Source: JAQIBY01 sp051747965 (lineage in GTDB: Bacteria; Bacteroidota; Bacteroidia; Bacteroidales; ML635J-15). From it: DNA of 64,000 bases. The stretch is from the NCBI GenBank assembly GCA_051747965.1, contig JBNJGS010000006.1, positions 1 through 64,000 of the forward strand, in the 5' to 3' direction. The notes under the pieces are model-generated. The model had not been told where the DNA came from and searched no databases. It was given only the letters and a program-made list of their open reading frames with translations. Of this stretch, positions 34,707 through 43,979 are shown in pieces (position 1 is the first letter of the stretch; each line of letters opens with the position of its first letter). The position numbers were made by a program, and so were the translations under genes.

Positions 34707-36176
34707 ATGAAAAACTTTAAAGCAAAGCCAAATTATTTTGCAGTCTGTTGCCTGATTTTGATAAGCGTGCTTTTCCCGGCATGCAATAACGACAATGAAT
34801 CAAAAAGATCATCCCGAAAGCAGGATGCTACCAACGGACAAATGACTCCCCGCGACCTTGATGAAATCAAAGAAGACGGAAAACTGGTGGCCCTGACTAC
34901 ATTCAGCAACACAAGTTATTTTCTGTATCGCGGCCAGACCATGGGTTTTGAATATGAGTTACTTAAACGTTATGCTGATTATCTGGACGTAGAGCTTGAA
35001 ATAAAAGTTTCTCACAGTATTGACAGTTTACTGCCAAAAATTCAAAACGGGGAAGCAGACATACTTGCTCACGGTATGACAATCACCTCCGACAGAAAAA
35101 ACAAAGTGGATTTTACCGATTACCTGTTTCTGACACATCAGGTGCTTGTACAAAAGAAACCGGACAACTGGCGGCAAATGCACTGGAGTGAGATTGACAA
35201 AGCTCTCATACATGACGCCATTGAACTCATCGGTGACACGGTTTCGATCAGGAAAAATTCGTCCTATTTTAAACGCATACAAAACCTGTCAAAAGAAATC
35301 GGCGGTAAAATACATATCGACACCCTTCCCGGAGATCTTTCTACGGATGAAATCATCCAAATGGTATCAGAGGGGAAAATCAAATACACCATTGCAGATG
35401 ACAACATCGCCAGCATCATGGCATCTTATCTGCCGGTCTTGAACATAGAAGTGCCCGTGAGTTTTTCACAACGCATCAGCTGGGCTGTCAACCAGTCATC
35501 TGAAAACTTGCTGGCAGAAACCAATGAGTGGTTAAAACAAATGAAGGATGAAGTTGATTATTATGTGATATACAATAAATACTTTAAAAACCGCAGCAGA
35601 TTCAAGACCCGTGTTGAGAGTGAATTTTACAGTCTCAACAACAACAAAATCAGCAGATACGATGAAACAATCCAAAAATATGCACAGCAGATTGGCTGGG
35701 ACTGGCGTCTTTTGGCTTCCCAGATATATCAGGAATCTCAATTTGATCCAGTGGCACGATCATGGGCAGGTGCACAGGGCCTGATGCAGATTATGCCAGC
35801 AACAGCCAGGGAACTTGGCGTGATAAATGTTTACAATCCCGAACAAAGCATCAAAGGCGGCACAAAATATCTGGATCAAATCTACCACCGCTTTGATGAA
35901 ATAGAAGACAGCATTCAGCGCATCAAATTCACCCTGGCATCATACAACTGCGGCTACGGTCACGTTCTGGATGCACAGGAACTGGCGAAATTTCAAAACC
36001 TGAAGGATGATATCTGGGATGACAATGTCGAAAAGATGATACTGAAGTTATCCAACCCACAATACTACAATTTACCCATCATAAAATATGGATATGTGCG
36101 TGGCATGGAACCCTATCTGTATGTTGATCATATTTTCAAGCGCTATGTACATTACCGTCAATTTATTAAGAATTAG
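34707..36176 (+). CDS. mltF: Membrane-bound lytic murein transglycosylase MltF-like
   Basis: The 489-residue lipoprotein (signal LILISVLFPAC) has an extracellular solute-binding family 3 domain (about 45-290; TMGFEYELLKRYADYL, ADILAHGMTITSDRKNKVDF) followed by a lysozyme-like SLT domain (about 320-465). The catalytic Glu343 lies in SQIYQESQFDP, with SWAGAQGLMQIMPATAREL and ASYNCGYGHVLD. MltF cleaves peptidoglycan glycan strands to 1,6-anhydroMurNAc ends, and its binding domain senses muropeptides. The start at 34707 gives the lipobox; upstream in-frame starts (34593) add an unlikely extension through the promoter region. The gene is alone, convergent with the exonuclease gene. Confidence 0.93.
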   Translation: MKNFKAKPNYFAVCCLILISVLFPACNNDNESKRSSRKQDATNGQMTPRDLDEIKEDGKLVALTTFSNTSYFLYRGQTMGFEYELLKRYADYLDVELEIKVSHSIDSLLPKIQNGEADILAHGMTITSDRKNKVDFTDYLFLTHQVLVQKKPDNWRQMHWSEIDKALIHDAIELIGDTVSIRKNSSYFKRIQNLSKEIGGKIHIDTLPGDLSTDEIIQMVSEGKIKYTIADDNIASIMASYLPVLNIEVPVSFSQRISWAVNQSSENLLAETNEWLKQMKDEVDYYVIYNKYFKNRSRFKTRVESEFYSLNNNKISRYDETIQKYAQQIGWDWRLLASQIYQESQFDPVARSWAGAQGLMQIMPATARELGVINVYNPEQSIKGGTKYLDQIYHRFDEIEDSIQRIKFTLASYNCGYGHVLDAQELAKFQNLKDDIWDDNVEKMILKLSNPQYYNLPIIKYGYVRGMEPYLYVDHIFKRYVHYRQFIKN

Positions 36177-36207
36177 CAATTAAGCGGTAAAACAGAAGAA
36201 ATAAATT

Positions 36208-37581
36208 TCAGTATTCCAGGATTTTCAGGCGTTTTGCATATTTATCCAGGTATTGTCTGATGATTACCTGTACATCTTTGTTATCAGGGAATGGTTTGAT
36301 ACAATCCAGAATCTCCTCCTGCCTTTCGGCAAGCACACGGTTGATGTACCCATACCCAACATACCTGCCCTGCTGAAGTTGCACAACGCCAAGCTCTTCA
36401 TCGTTGCGCCCCCGTTCAACCAACAACAAATTGCTTTCCACGACACTGTATTTCCGCAGCAGTTTCTTCACTCTCTTATTGTATTCATCCGGGGCTTCTT
36501 TGCCGATACATGCCCCCTTGCACTCACCCAAACCATGACCAAAACATGCTCCTGCAGATTCGTACAAGCCACAGAGTTTCTGACACAGCGTAAAATTTTC
36601 AGTCCATCTGAATAGTGTTGCTTTGGCAGATTTCATAGAAGTAAAACAAAGAACAGGGGTCTCATCTGTTTCTGCAGTTCTGAGTAAACGCAACTGGAGA
36701 TAATCACGCTCATCGCTATAAACATACAAACCGTATCTGCTCACTGAACGTCGCTGGGCACGATTAAACCGGGGTTTTTGCACCTTAATCTCGTGTGATT
36801 CTTTCAGCAGGGCAATCAATTCACTGCCTGTGATTTCATAATCAATATCTGCGATTTTAGATTTCATCTCCACTGCTCTGCCCGTATTTTCATTGTTCAG
36901 GTGGGTATGAACACGCTTATAAATATTGTTGCTCTTACCAATGTACAGTAAACTTCCTGAATCATCGTAAAAATAATACACACCTGTTTCTTCAGGAAGC
37001 GCCTTGACGCTTTCAATACGCAAGCCGGCATGCAAGCCACGGAAACCGGTACTTTCAACATGCAGACCACGATTTTCCAGAATGTCCTTTTTCCTGAGCC
37101 ATGCAAAAAGATCAACTGTTGCACGTGCATCACCTGCTGCTCTATGCCTGTCGGTTATTTCTATGTTCAGATACTCGCTGAGGATATCAAGTTTATGCGA
37201 ACTCAGTTCCGGCAACAATTTCCGGGATAATTTTACCGTATCAATGGTGTCGCGCTTGTAATCATATCCCAGTTGTCTGAATTCGTTTTTGATAAAATTG
37301 TAATCAAAATTTACATTATGGCCCACAACTACGGAATCTTCCGTGATTTCAATGATTTTCCTTGCAATCTCATAAAAACAGGGAGCATCCTCGACCATTT
37401 CATTGGTAATACCTGTGAGTCCTGTGATAAAGGGTGGAATACGGCATTCCGGATTAACCAGGCTTTCAAATGAATCTGTGATTCTCTGCCCGTCATAAAT
37501 ATAAATGGCGATATCGGTGATTTTATCGCGCCGCGGACTTCCGCCTGTGGTTTCCACATCAAGGACAGCGTAACGTGTCAC
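36208..37581 (-). CDS. DEDDh exonuclease fused to UvrC-like GIY-YIG endonuclease domain
   Basis: The 457-residue protein joins a DnaQ-like 3'-5' exonuclease (about 1-170; AVLDVETTGG with Asp8 and Glu10, GHNVNFDYNF, HRAAGDARATVDLF) to a GIY-YIG nuclease domain (about 205-290; GVYYFYDDSGSLLYIGKSNN, IYKRVHTHL). A Cys cluster like that of UvrC follows (CQKLCGLYESAGACFG, then CKGACIG; about 350-375). Such DnaQ-UvrC/Cho-like fusions occur in Bacteroidota and Actinobacteria. A role in DNA repair or lesion-strand processing is likely, with the detailed reaction unproven. The start is GTG at 37581, overlapping the upstream gene stop as GTGA. Confidence 0.9.
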   Translation of the reverse strand: MTRYAVLDVETTGGSPRRDKITDIAIYIYDGQRITDSFESLVNPECRIPPFITGLTGITNEMVEDAPCFYEIARKIIEITEDSVVVGHNVNFDYNFIKNEFRQLGYDYKRDTIDTVKLSRKLLPELSSHKLDILSEYLNIEITDRHRAAGDARATVDLFAWLRKKDILENRGLHVESTGFRGLHAGLRIESVKALPEETGVYYFYDDSGSLLYIGKSNNIYKRVHTHLNNENTGRAVEMKSKIADIDYEITGSELIALLKESHEIKVQKPRFNRAQRRSVSRYGLYVYSDERDYLQLRLLRTAETDETPVLCFTSMKSAKATLFRWTENFTLCQKLCGLYESAGACFGHGLGECKGACIGKEAPDEYNKRVKKLLRKYSVVESNLLLVERGRNDEELGVVQLQQGRYVGYGYINRVLAERQEEILDCIKPFPDNKDVQVIIRQYLDKYAKRLKILEY

Positions 37582-37907
37582 TTTTTCTTTGATTTTTTTG
37601 ATTTTTTACCCCCGATTTGCTCTACATCAACATATGCAGGCCTGCGCATAAAAATCACCATAAGGGCACCTGCGATGCCGCCTGCAATGCCACCGTTCAA
37701 ACCTGGTAAACCTGCGTATATCATAATCACATGAAGAACAAACAAGCCCACCAGAACAAAAAACGCAAGCTTAGCGATATTCTTCCATTTGTATTGCACC
37801 CTAACCCGTGCACCACAATTCACACAATACATATCAGGCAAGCCCCTTCGCTTGACAAAAGGGCGTTTCAGCAGGTTACCGCTGTGATGACAATTCGGAC
37901 ATTCCAT
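37578..37907 (-). CDS. Zinc-ribbon membrane protein of unknown function
   Basis: The 109-residue protein starts with a zinc ribbon (Cys3, Cys6, Cys28, Cys31: ECPNC and YCVNCGA), then two transmembrane helices (about 45-66 and 69-86) and a very basic tail (GGKKSKKSKKK). I do not recognise a named family. Its stop overlaps the GTG start of the exonuclease/GIY-YIG gene by 4 nt, so the two are translated together, which is strong evidence that it is real. A scaffolding or nucleic-acid tethering role could be proposed but is not shown. Confidence 0.82.
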   Translation of the reverse strand: MECPNCHHSGNLLKRPFVKRRGLPDMYCVNCGARVRVQYKWKNIAKLAFFVLVGLFVLHVIMIYAGLPGLNGGIAGGIAGALMVIFMRRPAYVDVEQIGGKKSKKSKKK

Positions 37908-38133
37908 GAAGCAAAGTTAACATCTAATTCATTGTTTTCAAAAAATGTAAACACAAATACTGCTTCCGTTTTTCTGACACCCTGCTGATAATCACCAACT
38001 CTATCGAAAAGGACAAAACCGGCATCATCATTTCCGGATAATGCGGGAAACATAGTTATTTGCTTAAACCATTTTCTTTCGGTATTGTTATGTAGTGGCA
38101 CAGGTTTTGTTATCTTTAACGAAAGCTCAGATT

Positions 38134-38817
38134 ATGAAAAACACTATACTCTTATTGATTTTTGCAAGCATAAGTATGGCTCTTTCTGCACAGGACAAGA
38201 GCCTTGTGACACTGGAAGCCACAGTTTCCGATATGAAAGACAATCCTCGCCACGGGGAACAGATTTTATTTGAAAGTGAAACCACAGACAAAACGTATTC
38301 TGCAGTCACCGACAAAAACGGCAAACTAAGCCTGCAACTGCCCGGCCCGGACACCTACCTGATTAAGGTAAAAGGCATTGGTTCTGAACTGGATTACAAC
38401 AGAATTGAAATCCCGGAACTACAAGCGAACCAGAGTTATGGCACCTTTGAACTGACCATCAAATTTGATCCTCCCCGAACATTCGTACTTGACAACGTGT
38501 ATTTTGATACGGGCAAATCTACCATCAAACACTCCTCCACTGCAGAACTGAACGAGTTGAAAGAGTATCTCGAATTAAAACCCTCTGTCAGGATTGAAAT
38601 TGCCGGACATACAGATGATGTAGGTTCCGATGAGAACAATATGACCTTATCGCAAAACCGTGCGGAAGCTGTGCGGAACTGGCTGATAAGAAGAGGCATT
38701 GATGGTGACAGAATAAAAGCCAAAGGCTATGGTGAAAACCAACCCGTCGCTCCCAATAATTCACCGGAAAACAGGCAAAAAAATCGCAGAACAGAAGTCA
38801 GAATTCTGAGCGAGTAA
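38134..38817 (+). CDS. OmpA family peptidoglycan-binding protein
   Basis: The 227-residue exported protein has a signal peptide (MKNTILLLIFASISMAL, cleavage near LSAQ), a small beta-sandwich domain (about 25-105; VSDMKDNPRHGEQILFES, transthyretin or Cna-B-like) and a C-terminal OmpA/MotB domain (about 115-227). The latter has VYFDTGKSTIK, IEIAGHTDDVGSDENN, LSQNRAEAV and NRRTEVRI, the Asp and Arg that bind diaminopimelate being present. It probably links an envelope complex to peptidoglycan. The ATG at 38134 fits the signal. A weak -7-like box TATCTTTA lies at 38111-38118. Confidence 0.93.
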   Translation: MKNTILLLIFASISMALSAQDKSLVTLEATVSDMKDNPRHGEQILFESETTDKTYSAVTDKNGKLSLQLPGPDTYLIKVKGIGSELDYNRIEIPELQANQSYGTFELTIKFDPPRTFVLDNVYFDTGKSTIKHSSTAELNELKEYLELKPSVRIEIAGHTDDVGSDENNMTLSQNRAEAVRNWLIRRGIDGDRIKAKGYGENQPVAPNNSPENRQKNRRTEVRILSE

Positions 38818-39045
38818 AAAACAACAGTCATAAAAATCCGTTTCTGCTCATTTCGGGAATATAAGTGTAATCATCTTGCTTTACCGGATATTGCGCAAAA
38901 TAAAATCTTTATTAATGGCTTACTCTGCCGGCACTACCGCTGCGGAACCAAATGTTTGGGTAGTTTACACATAAAAAATCCGAAAAAACCTGAACAATAT
39001 GGTCGTTCGGGGTTTAGTATGATGAACCCCTAAAAACAAAAAATA

Positions 39046-39240
39046 ATGGCTATTAAAAATTTAAGAATCGAAGAAGGATGCACTGCATGTGGTGTATGTG
39101 AAGAAGTTGCACCGGATGTTTTTAAAGTAGAAGATGAAGCAATCATCATTGAAGGCGCAGATTTGGCGGCCAATGAAGATGAAATCAGAGAGGCTGCCGA
39201 AGAATGTCCGGTTGAAGTAATCCAATTTGATGAAGCCTGA
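39046..39240 (+). CDS. Single-cluster [4Fe-4S] ferredoxin
   Basis: The 64-residue acidic protein carries one CxxCxxC set (Cys12, Cys15, Cys18 in GCTACGVCEE) and a distal Cys54 followed by Pro (ECPVEVI), the ligand pattern of monocluster ferredoxins of about 60 residues. It serves as a low-potential soluble electron carrier; its partner enzymes are not adjacent. A short inverted repeat GGGGTT/AACCCC lies just upstream (39009-39030). A long perfect hairpin lies 17 nt after the stop. Confidence 0.95.
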   Translation: MAIKNLRIEEGCTACGVCEEVAPDVFKVEDEAIIIEGADLAANEDEIREAAEECPVEVIQFDEA

Positions 39241-39257
39241 TCAGTGTAAAACCAAAA

Positions 39258-39286
39258 GATGGCCGCTCCGGGGCGGAGCGGCCATC
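39258..39286. repeat. Perfect 12-bp GC-rich hairpin after the ferredoxin gene
   Basis: GATGGCCGCTCC (39258-39269) pairs without mismatch with GGAGCGGCCATC (39275-39286) around a GGGGC loop. On the plus strand it is followed by A, not T. On the minus strand it is followed by TTTTGGTTTT, so it might terminate the MFS transcript from 39462, or protect the ferredoxin mRNA 3' end. Confidence 0.7.
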
Positions 39287-39461
39287 AAAAAACCAATTAA
39301 ACTAAACCATTAACCATTAATCTCCGCTAAGGGGCCACGGAGCAAGCCATATTCTTTATTTTAGCACCAATTATTCTACATCTACAAAGTTATATAAGCC
39401 GGAATTTATCCCATACGTAGTAATGCTTATTTTTAATTTAGGCTTTTTTGCCTAATCGCCA

Positions 39462-40625
39462 CTACGTATTTGTACGTATGTACTGAACAAAGAACAAAGA
39501 CAGCAAAGCAATGCCTGCCCCGGCAATGAAAGGAATACGCCAGTTAAGCAGCCACAGAGCACCACCCAGCACCGGAATAACAACAGCAGAAATGTGATTG
39601 ATGGCATAAGCCGTGCTTACTGACGGGGCAACATCCTGCGGATCTGCAACTTTCTGAAAATATGTATTGATGCCCATGGCAAAGCCAAAAAATATGTGAT
39701 CAATTACATACAATACAAGTACAAGCCATACCTGCTCAATAAAAGCATAACCGAGAAAAACCAGGAAAAGGCTGCTGTATTCCAGGCTAAGCATTTTTCG
39801 TTCACCAAAGCGCGCAATGCCCCGTGCAATATAAGGGTAAACAAAAAAGGTCAATAGATTATTAATAATATAAAGTATGGATACCTGCTGCACCGAAAAT
39901 CCATACTTTTTGACAAGCATAAAAACGGCAAAGACAACAAAAACCTGCCTCCTTGCACCACTTAGGAAACTTAACAGGTAATAAAGCCAGTATTTTTTCT
40001 TAATAAACAAACGTTTGCGCTGCTTAATGACAACATCCAGATTACGCCTGTCGCTAAGAGCATATACACCCAGGCCAATGATGATAAGCCCAAATGCCAG
40101 GTAAATGAACTTCATTGCCACATAGCCGGCAATAAACCATATCAATATCCCGACAAAGATGTTAATAATGGCACCATAAGATTTGTATCGCGCCAGCATG
40201 TGCGGAGATTCGTCCGTACTAAAATGCTGCAGTGTGAGTGATTTATTGACAGTTTCGAAATAATGAAAGCCGAGTGAAAAAACAAAGGTAGTAAGCAAGA
40301 GGCCTGTGAAGCTCGGGAAAAAGCCCGTTACAGCAAGCCCGGCTCCCATCAGAACAATGGCCCAGGCTGCAAACCGGTGCTCACGAAATAACAGGAGAAA
40401 AAATACAACAAAAAATGTTAGCAGACCGGGCAATTCCCGGATCGACTGAATGCTTCCCACGGCAAGACCGCCCAGGCCAACCTCATCAACGGCAAAATTA
40501 TTAAACAGTGTGCGCCATGCCTGCAGACCGGCCACAGATACAAGTGCCAGCAGCATCAGGTATGAATAGGCTTTGTTCTGCTTCATCCCTTCCAGCACAA
40601 TCTTCCGCTGCTCTTTTCGTGTCAT
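39462..40625 (-). CDS. Major facilitator superfamily transporter
   Basis: The 387-residue protein has about 12 hydrophobic helices with a charged central loop (KQRKRLFIKKKYW, about 200-213), the usual MFS 6+6 layout. The N-terminus is cytoplasmic and basic (MTRKEQRKIVLEGMK). Helix 2-3 loop charges (LLLFREHRFAAW) resemble motif A weakly. No substrate can be read; related Bacteroidota proteins are only annotated as MFS. It stands alone and is upstream (same strand) of the beta-barrel receptor gene's terminus. Confidence 0.85.
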   Translation of the reverse strand: MTRKEQRKIVLEGMKQNKAYSYLMLLALVSVAGLQAWRTLFNNFAVDEVGLGGLAVGSIQSIRELPGLLTFFVVFFLLLFREHRFAAWAIVLMGAGLAVTGFFPSFTGLLLTTFVFSLGFHYFETVNKSLTLQHFSTDESPHMLARYKSYGAIINIFVGILIWFIAGYVAMKFIYLAFGLIIIGLGVYALSDRRNLDVVIKQRKRLFIKKKYWLYYLLSFLSGARRQVFVVFAVFMLVKKYGFSVQQVSILYIINNLLTFFVYPYIARGIARFGERKMLSLEYSSLFLVFLGYAFIEQVWLVLVLYVIDHIFFGFAMGINTYFQKVADPQDVAPSVSTAYAINHISAVVIPVLGGALWLLNWRIPFIAGAGIALLSLFFVQYIRTNT

Positions 40626-40699
40626 GCTGCAAAGGTGAGCAGTTTAATCAGAAAATCCAATCTTTTTGAACAAATGTTCACATAATCAAAACTCCTGCA

Positions 40700-43150
40700 T
40701 TAGGAATCCATTCCCTGGCCGACACTTCCTGTATTCCTGTCACCGTGGCGAAATCTGTATCTTAGAGACAAACTAAAAACGGGCGTGTATCTTGTTGAAT
40801 AAAGCACCTCACGGGTGGATTCCACACCGGCATAATTGTTATAGTTTCCTTGTTGTGTAAGGTTTGTGAGCAGGTTTCTGGCTGACAGAGAAATCATAAG
40901 TTTCCGCTCGAAAAAATGCTGTGAAAAGGAGACCATAGCGCTGAAGGAAGGAAAATCGTAGCCGTCAAAACGGACATCGCGGCTTTGATAATTCAAATAC
41001 AGCTTTCCGGACGTACTTTTGGCAATTTTCACACTGCCATTCAGCTTGGCAGAAAAGCCGTAATTCCTTTTGACAATTTCTTCAACAGGCACTCCCTGGG
41101 CTTCCAGACTTTCTGAAAGGCTGGCTGCATCAATATAACTGTGGTAAATACTGGATGAAAAACTCAGGCTGTATTTTCCATTAAAAGACAGGTAAGCAGA
41201 CAAATCTGCACCCAGTCTGGACTGAAAGGCAATATTGTCCGGCATCCTGATGCTAAGTATCTCATTTACCGGATAAGACATGTATGAAACTTCATTGTTG
41301 GTCTGGCTGTAAAACAACTCAGCCGACATATTCCACAGGGGTTTGTTATAATTGTATCCCAGATAAACATTGTTGTAGGCAGAAGGTTCCAGATCGGGAT
41401 TGCCGGTGCTCCAGGAGGTGGGACTGCGTTTCACAACAAAATCACTCAGATAACCAGCCCAGGGCACACGCACGGAACGGGAATAACTCAGCTTAATATC
41501 CTGCAGGCTGTCAAGCGTAAATTGAATTGTGGCAGATGGCAGCAGGTTAAAATACTGCTTTCGTACCCGGATGCTTGTATCCTCCAGACTTTCCGTATAA
41601 TGATCATAATTATGGTGGTATGCTTTATGTTCCTGCTCAAGGCCAGCATCCAGTTTCCACTTATTCAGTCTTGTCCCGAAACGGAAAGACAGGCTCTGAT
41701 TCACCGTATATCCTTCCTGATTTTCATATTGAGATATCACCGGGTCTCCATCAACATAATGCTGACTTTCATTGGAAAAAACCGGACTGTAACGTCCCCG
41801 GTAACGCATGTTCCAGCGCGTATTTTCAGATACAGGATGATTGTAGTACATCCCAGTCATGAAGCCGGCATCTTTATCTGTACTTACAGTGCGGTATGTA
41901 CTGCTGTTATCCACTGGACTCCCGCCCAAAACCAGGTAATCGTAAGCGTTTTTTGATACTGATTCACTGCGCAGGTCAGGCATGGAATAATGCAGATAGG
42001 CAGTAAATTCCCGCAGCGTAGTGTCAAAACTGTGCCGCAGAAAAGCATAGGCATTGGTACTCAGACGTTCATTATTGTTATTTGAAGTTTTCAGATAATG
42101 CTGATGAATGTTATCATCAAGATACAGGAGGTTTTCTGATTCTGACTCTGAGTCCCACGTATAGCGGTTCATCCCTGCAGCCATAAGCAACTTGGTTTTA
42201 TCGGTAATTTCCCATTGTGCTCCAAAGGAATTATACATATACAGGTAAGCATTTTGATTAAAGGTCTCAGATTCGGTATCATAAAGGATATCTCCTGCAC
42301 GTCTTTCACCCTCTGTCACTGCCTCTTCCCTGTTATTGTTTCCGTACAGCCAGAAATTATTAAAAATCAAAAAATCACCTTTTTTATAATTCAGGTTAAT
42401 ATAACCGTTGGAGTAGCTCAGGCTTTCGAAATCCGGAGTGCCTGTTCTGCCGCTCAGCACACCACTGAAACCATCGGTTGTGGCCTTTTTTAGTTTGATG
42501 TTTATGATCCCGCCTTTACCATCTCCTCCACTCCGCATGGATGCATCAATTAGCTCAATTTTCTCCACATTATCCACTGGAATCATTGCTATATCAGGAT
42601 AAATATATTCTGCAGGCATGTCATCCACCAATATTTCCGGGGTGCTGCCTTTATACCGGATATTGTCTTCCTGATCTACTACAACTCCCGGCAGAGCACG
42701 CAGCAGATCATATATATCCCGGGATGCAGCTTTCTGTTCCTCATCCACACTGTAAACTTTCCGGTCGAATTTCTGCACAACCTTATTCTGTGCAGCAACA
42801 TTCACTTCCGAAAGCACCGTGGTATCCGGGCTCAGGTATAATTTTCCCATGTCCACTTTTCGCCCGCCAGACATATCCACAGGCCAGCGCTTACTCCGAT
42901 ATCCAAGGCTACTTGCTTCAAGCGTAAGTTCACTCATTTTATCACAGGAAAGCGTAAACAAGCCATTTTCATCTGTCATGCTACCCACCACAGCCGAATC
43001 CCGGGCATTGAGCAATACGATGTTTGAATACGGCAAAGCAGCTTTACTTTTGGAATCGTATAGACTTCCTGAGATTTTTATGGATTGTCCTGAAACAGGC
43101 AATCCCACAACAATAGCGAGACCAAGCAAAAAAGCAAAATTACGTAACAT
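40700..43150 (-). CDS. Outer-membrane beta-barrel TonB-dependent-receptor-like protein
   Basis: The 816-residue exported protein has a signal peptide (about 1-21, GLPVSGQ), a carboxypeptidase-regulatory-like domain (about 24-105; GSLYDSKSKAALPYSNIVLL), a plug-like domain (about 120-215; YDLLRALPGVVVDQEDNIRY, VDNVEKIELI) and a 500-residue barrel of the OMP_b-brl_3 type. No SusD partner gene is adjacent, so a glycan-uptake pair is not supported. Members may import peptides, metals or other ligands, or act in sensing. The substrate is unknown. Confidence 0.9.
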   Translation of the reverse strand: MLRNFAFLLGLAIVVGLPVSGQSIKISGSLYDSKSKAALPYSNIVLLNARDSAVVGSMTDENGLFTLSCDKMSELTLEASSLGYRSKRWPVDMSGGRKVDMGKLYLSPDTTVLSEVNVAAQNKVVQKFDRKVYSVDEEQKAASRDIYDLLRALPGVVVDQEDNIRYKGSTPEILVDDMPAEYIYPDIAMIPVDNVEKIELIDASMRSGGDGKGGIINIKLKKATTDGFSGVLSGRTGTPDFESLSYSNGYINLNYKKGDFLIFNNFWLYGNNNREEAVTEGERRAGDILYDTESETFNQNAYLYMYNSFGAQWEITDKTKLLMAAGMNRYTWDSESESENLLYLDDNIHQHYLKTSNNNNERLSTNAYAFLRHSFDTTLREFTAYLHYSMPDLRSESVSKNAYDYLVLGGSPVDNSSTYRTVSTDKDAGFMTGMYYNHPVSENTRWNMRYRGRYSPVFSNESQHYVDGDPVISQYENQEGYTVNQSLSFRFGTRLNKWKLDAGLEQEHKAYHHNYDHYTESLEDTSIRVRKQYFNLLPSATIQFTLDSLQDIKLSYSRSVRVPWAGYLSDFVVKRSPTSWSTGNPDLEPSAYNNVYLGYNYNKPLWNMSAELFYSQTNNEVSYMSYPVNEILSIRMPDNIAFQSRLGADLSAYLSFNGKYSLSFSSSIYHSYIDAASLSESLEAQGVPVEEIVKRNYGFSAKLNGSVKIAKSTSGKLYLNYQSRDVRFDGYDFPSFSAMVSFSQHFFERKLMISLSARNLLTNLTQQGNYNNYAGVESTREVLYSTRYTPVFSLSLRYRFRHGDRNTGSVGQGMDS

Positions 43151-43254
43151 GATATTATACTTTGATTGTTTTTAATAAATGTTCAATAAACGTCAATAAA
43201 ATGCCTACTAAGGTACATAATTTAACAGATACACAAACAAACATATTGTATGAA

Positions 43255-43285
43255 TTGTAAAAAACATTCATTTTTTGTAATTTTG
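43255..43285 (+). promoter_or_regulatory. Bacteroidota-type promoter, apparently giving a leaderless mRNA
   Basis: TTG at 43255-43257 and TAATTTTG at 43278-43285 fit the -33 and -7 elements with a 20-nt spacer. The ATG of the HExxH gene is at 43290, only 4 nt after the -7 box, so transcription would begin at or near the start codon. Confidence 0.55.
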
Positions 43286-43289
43286 TTCT

Positions 43290-43979
43290 ATGCGTAAAGT
43301 TTTGTTTTTATGTATATTAATCTTCAACGGCTCATTGCTTTTTTCCCGGGAGTTGCCGGATTCATGCCTGTACGAAAAGGATAATTGGCCCGAGGTAGCT
43401 GACAGCCTGAGCGATAGCATCACCCGTGACGTAAGTATTGATACCAGCTACGCACCGGCATTCTACACAGCTTTAGCCCAATATCCGGATCTGTATGATA
43501 CGGAAATCTATTTTAAAGAAAAAGCCATCAAAACAACTGCAGCCACGCGGCCAAAATTCTTTTCCGTATTTAAAAAACCTGAAAACAGATCATATCAAAT
43601 ATTTGTCAATGACAAAAACAAACCGGAAAAATCAGTTTATTACCGTAATTTACCATACAATGCACGCATCGGGCTGCTTGGCCATGAATTATCTCATATT
43701 CTGGATTTCAGCAAGATGAGTTCTTTGGAAATTATCGGGATGGGAATAAAATATGCTTTCAGTCCAAAATACAGAAAAGAGCTGGAACATCAGGTTGACC
43801 AACAGGCCATTGAACACGGACTGGGTTGGCAGGTGTACACATTCACCGACTATGTTAACAACAAAAGTCAGGCCTGTCCTGCGTACATCAGTTATAAAAG
43901 AAAATATTACATGTTACCTGAAGAGATCATCGAATACATAAATCATACTGACAGCATCAGCGAGGTGGCTGATCATTGA
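43290..43979 (+). CDS. Exported HExxH putative metallopeptidase
   Basis: The 229-residue protein has a signal peptide (MRKVLFLCILIFNGSLLF, cleavage near FSR). The zinc-protease motif HELSH (His132, Glu133, His136) lies in a hydrophobic helix (IGLLGHELSHILDF), followed about 30 residues later by ELEHQVDQQAIEHG, where Glu166 and Asp170 fit a gluzincin-type third ligand. I do not recognise a named family. The only Cys residues outside the signal are Cys26 and one near the C-terminus (SQACPAY). It is convergent with a larger unknown gene and overlaps its 3' end by 23 nt. Confidence 0.75.
   Translation: MRKVLFLCILIFNGSLLFSRELPDSCLYEKDNWPEVADSLSDSITRDVSIDTSYAPAFYTALAQYPDLYDTEIYFKEKAIKTTAATRPKFFSVFKKPENRSYQIFVNDKNKPEKSVYYRNLPYNARIGLLGHELSHILDFSKMSSLEIIGMGIKYAFSPKYRKELEHQVDQQAIEHGLGWQVYTFTDYVNNKSQACPAYISYKRKYYMLPEEIIEYINHTDSISEVADH

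Noticed and set aside
40700..43150. SusC half of a SusCD glycan-uptake pair
   Set aside because: No SusD-like lipoprotein gene lies next to it, and it has the OMP_b-brl_3 barrel layout.
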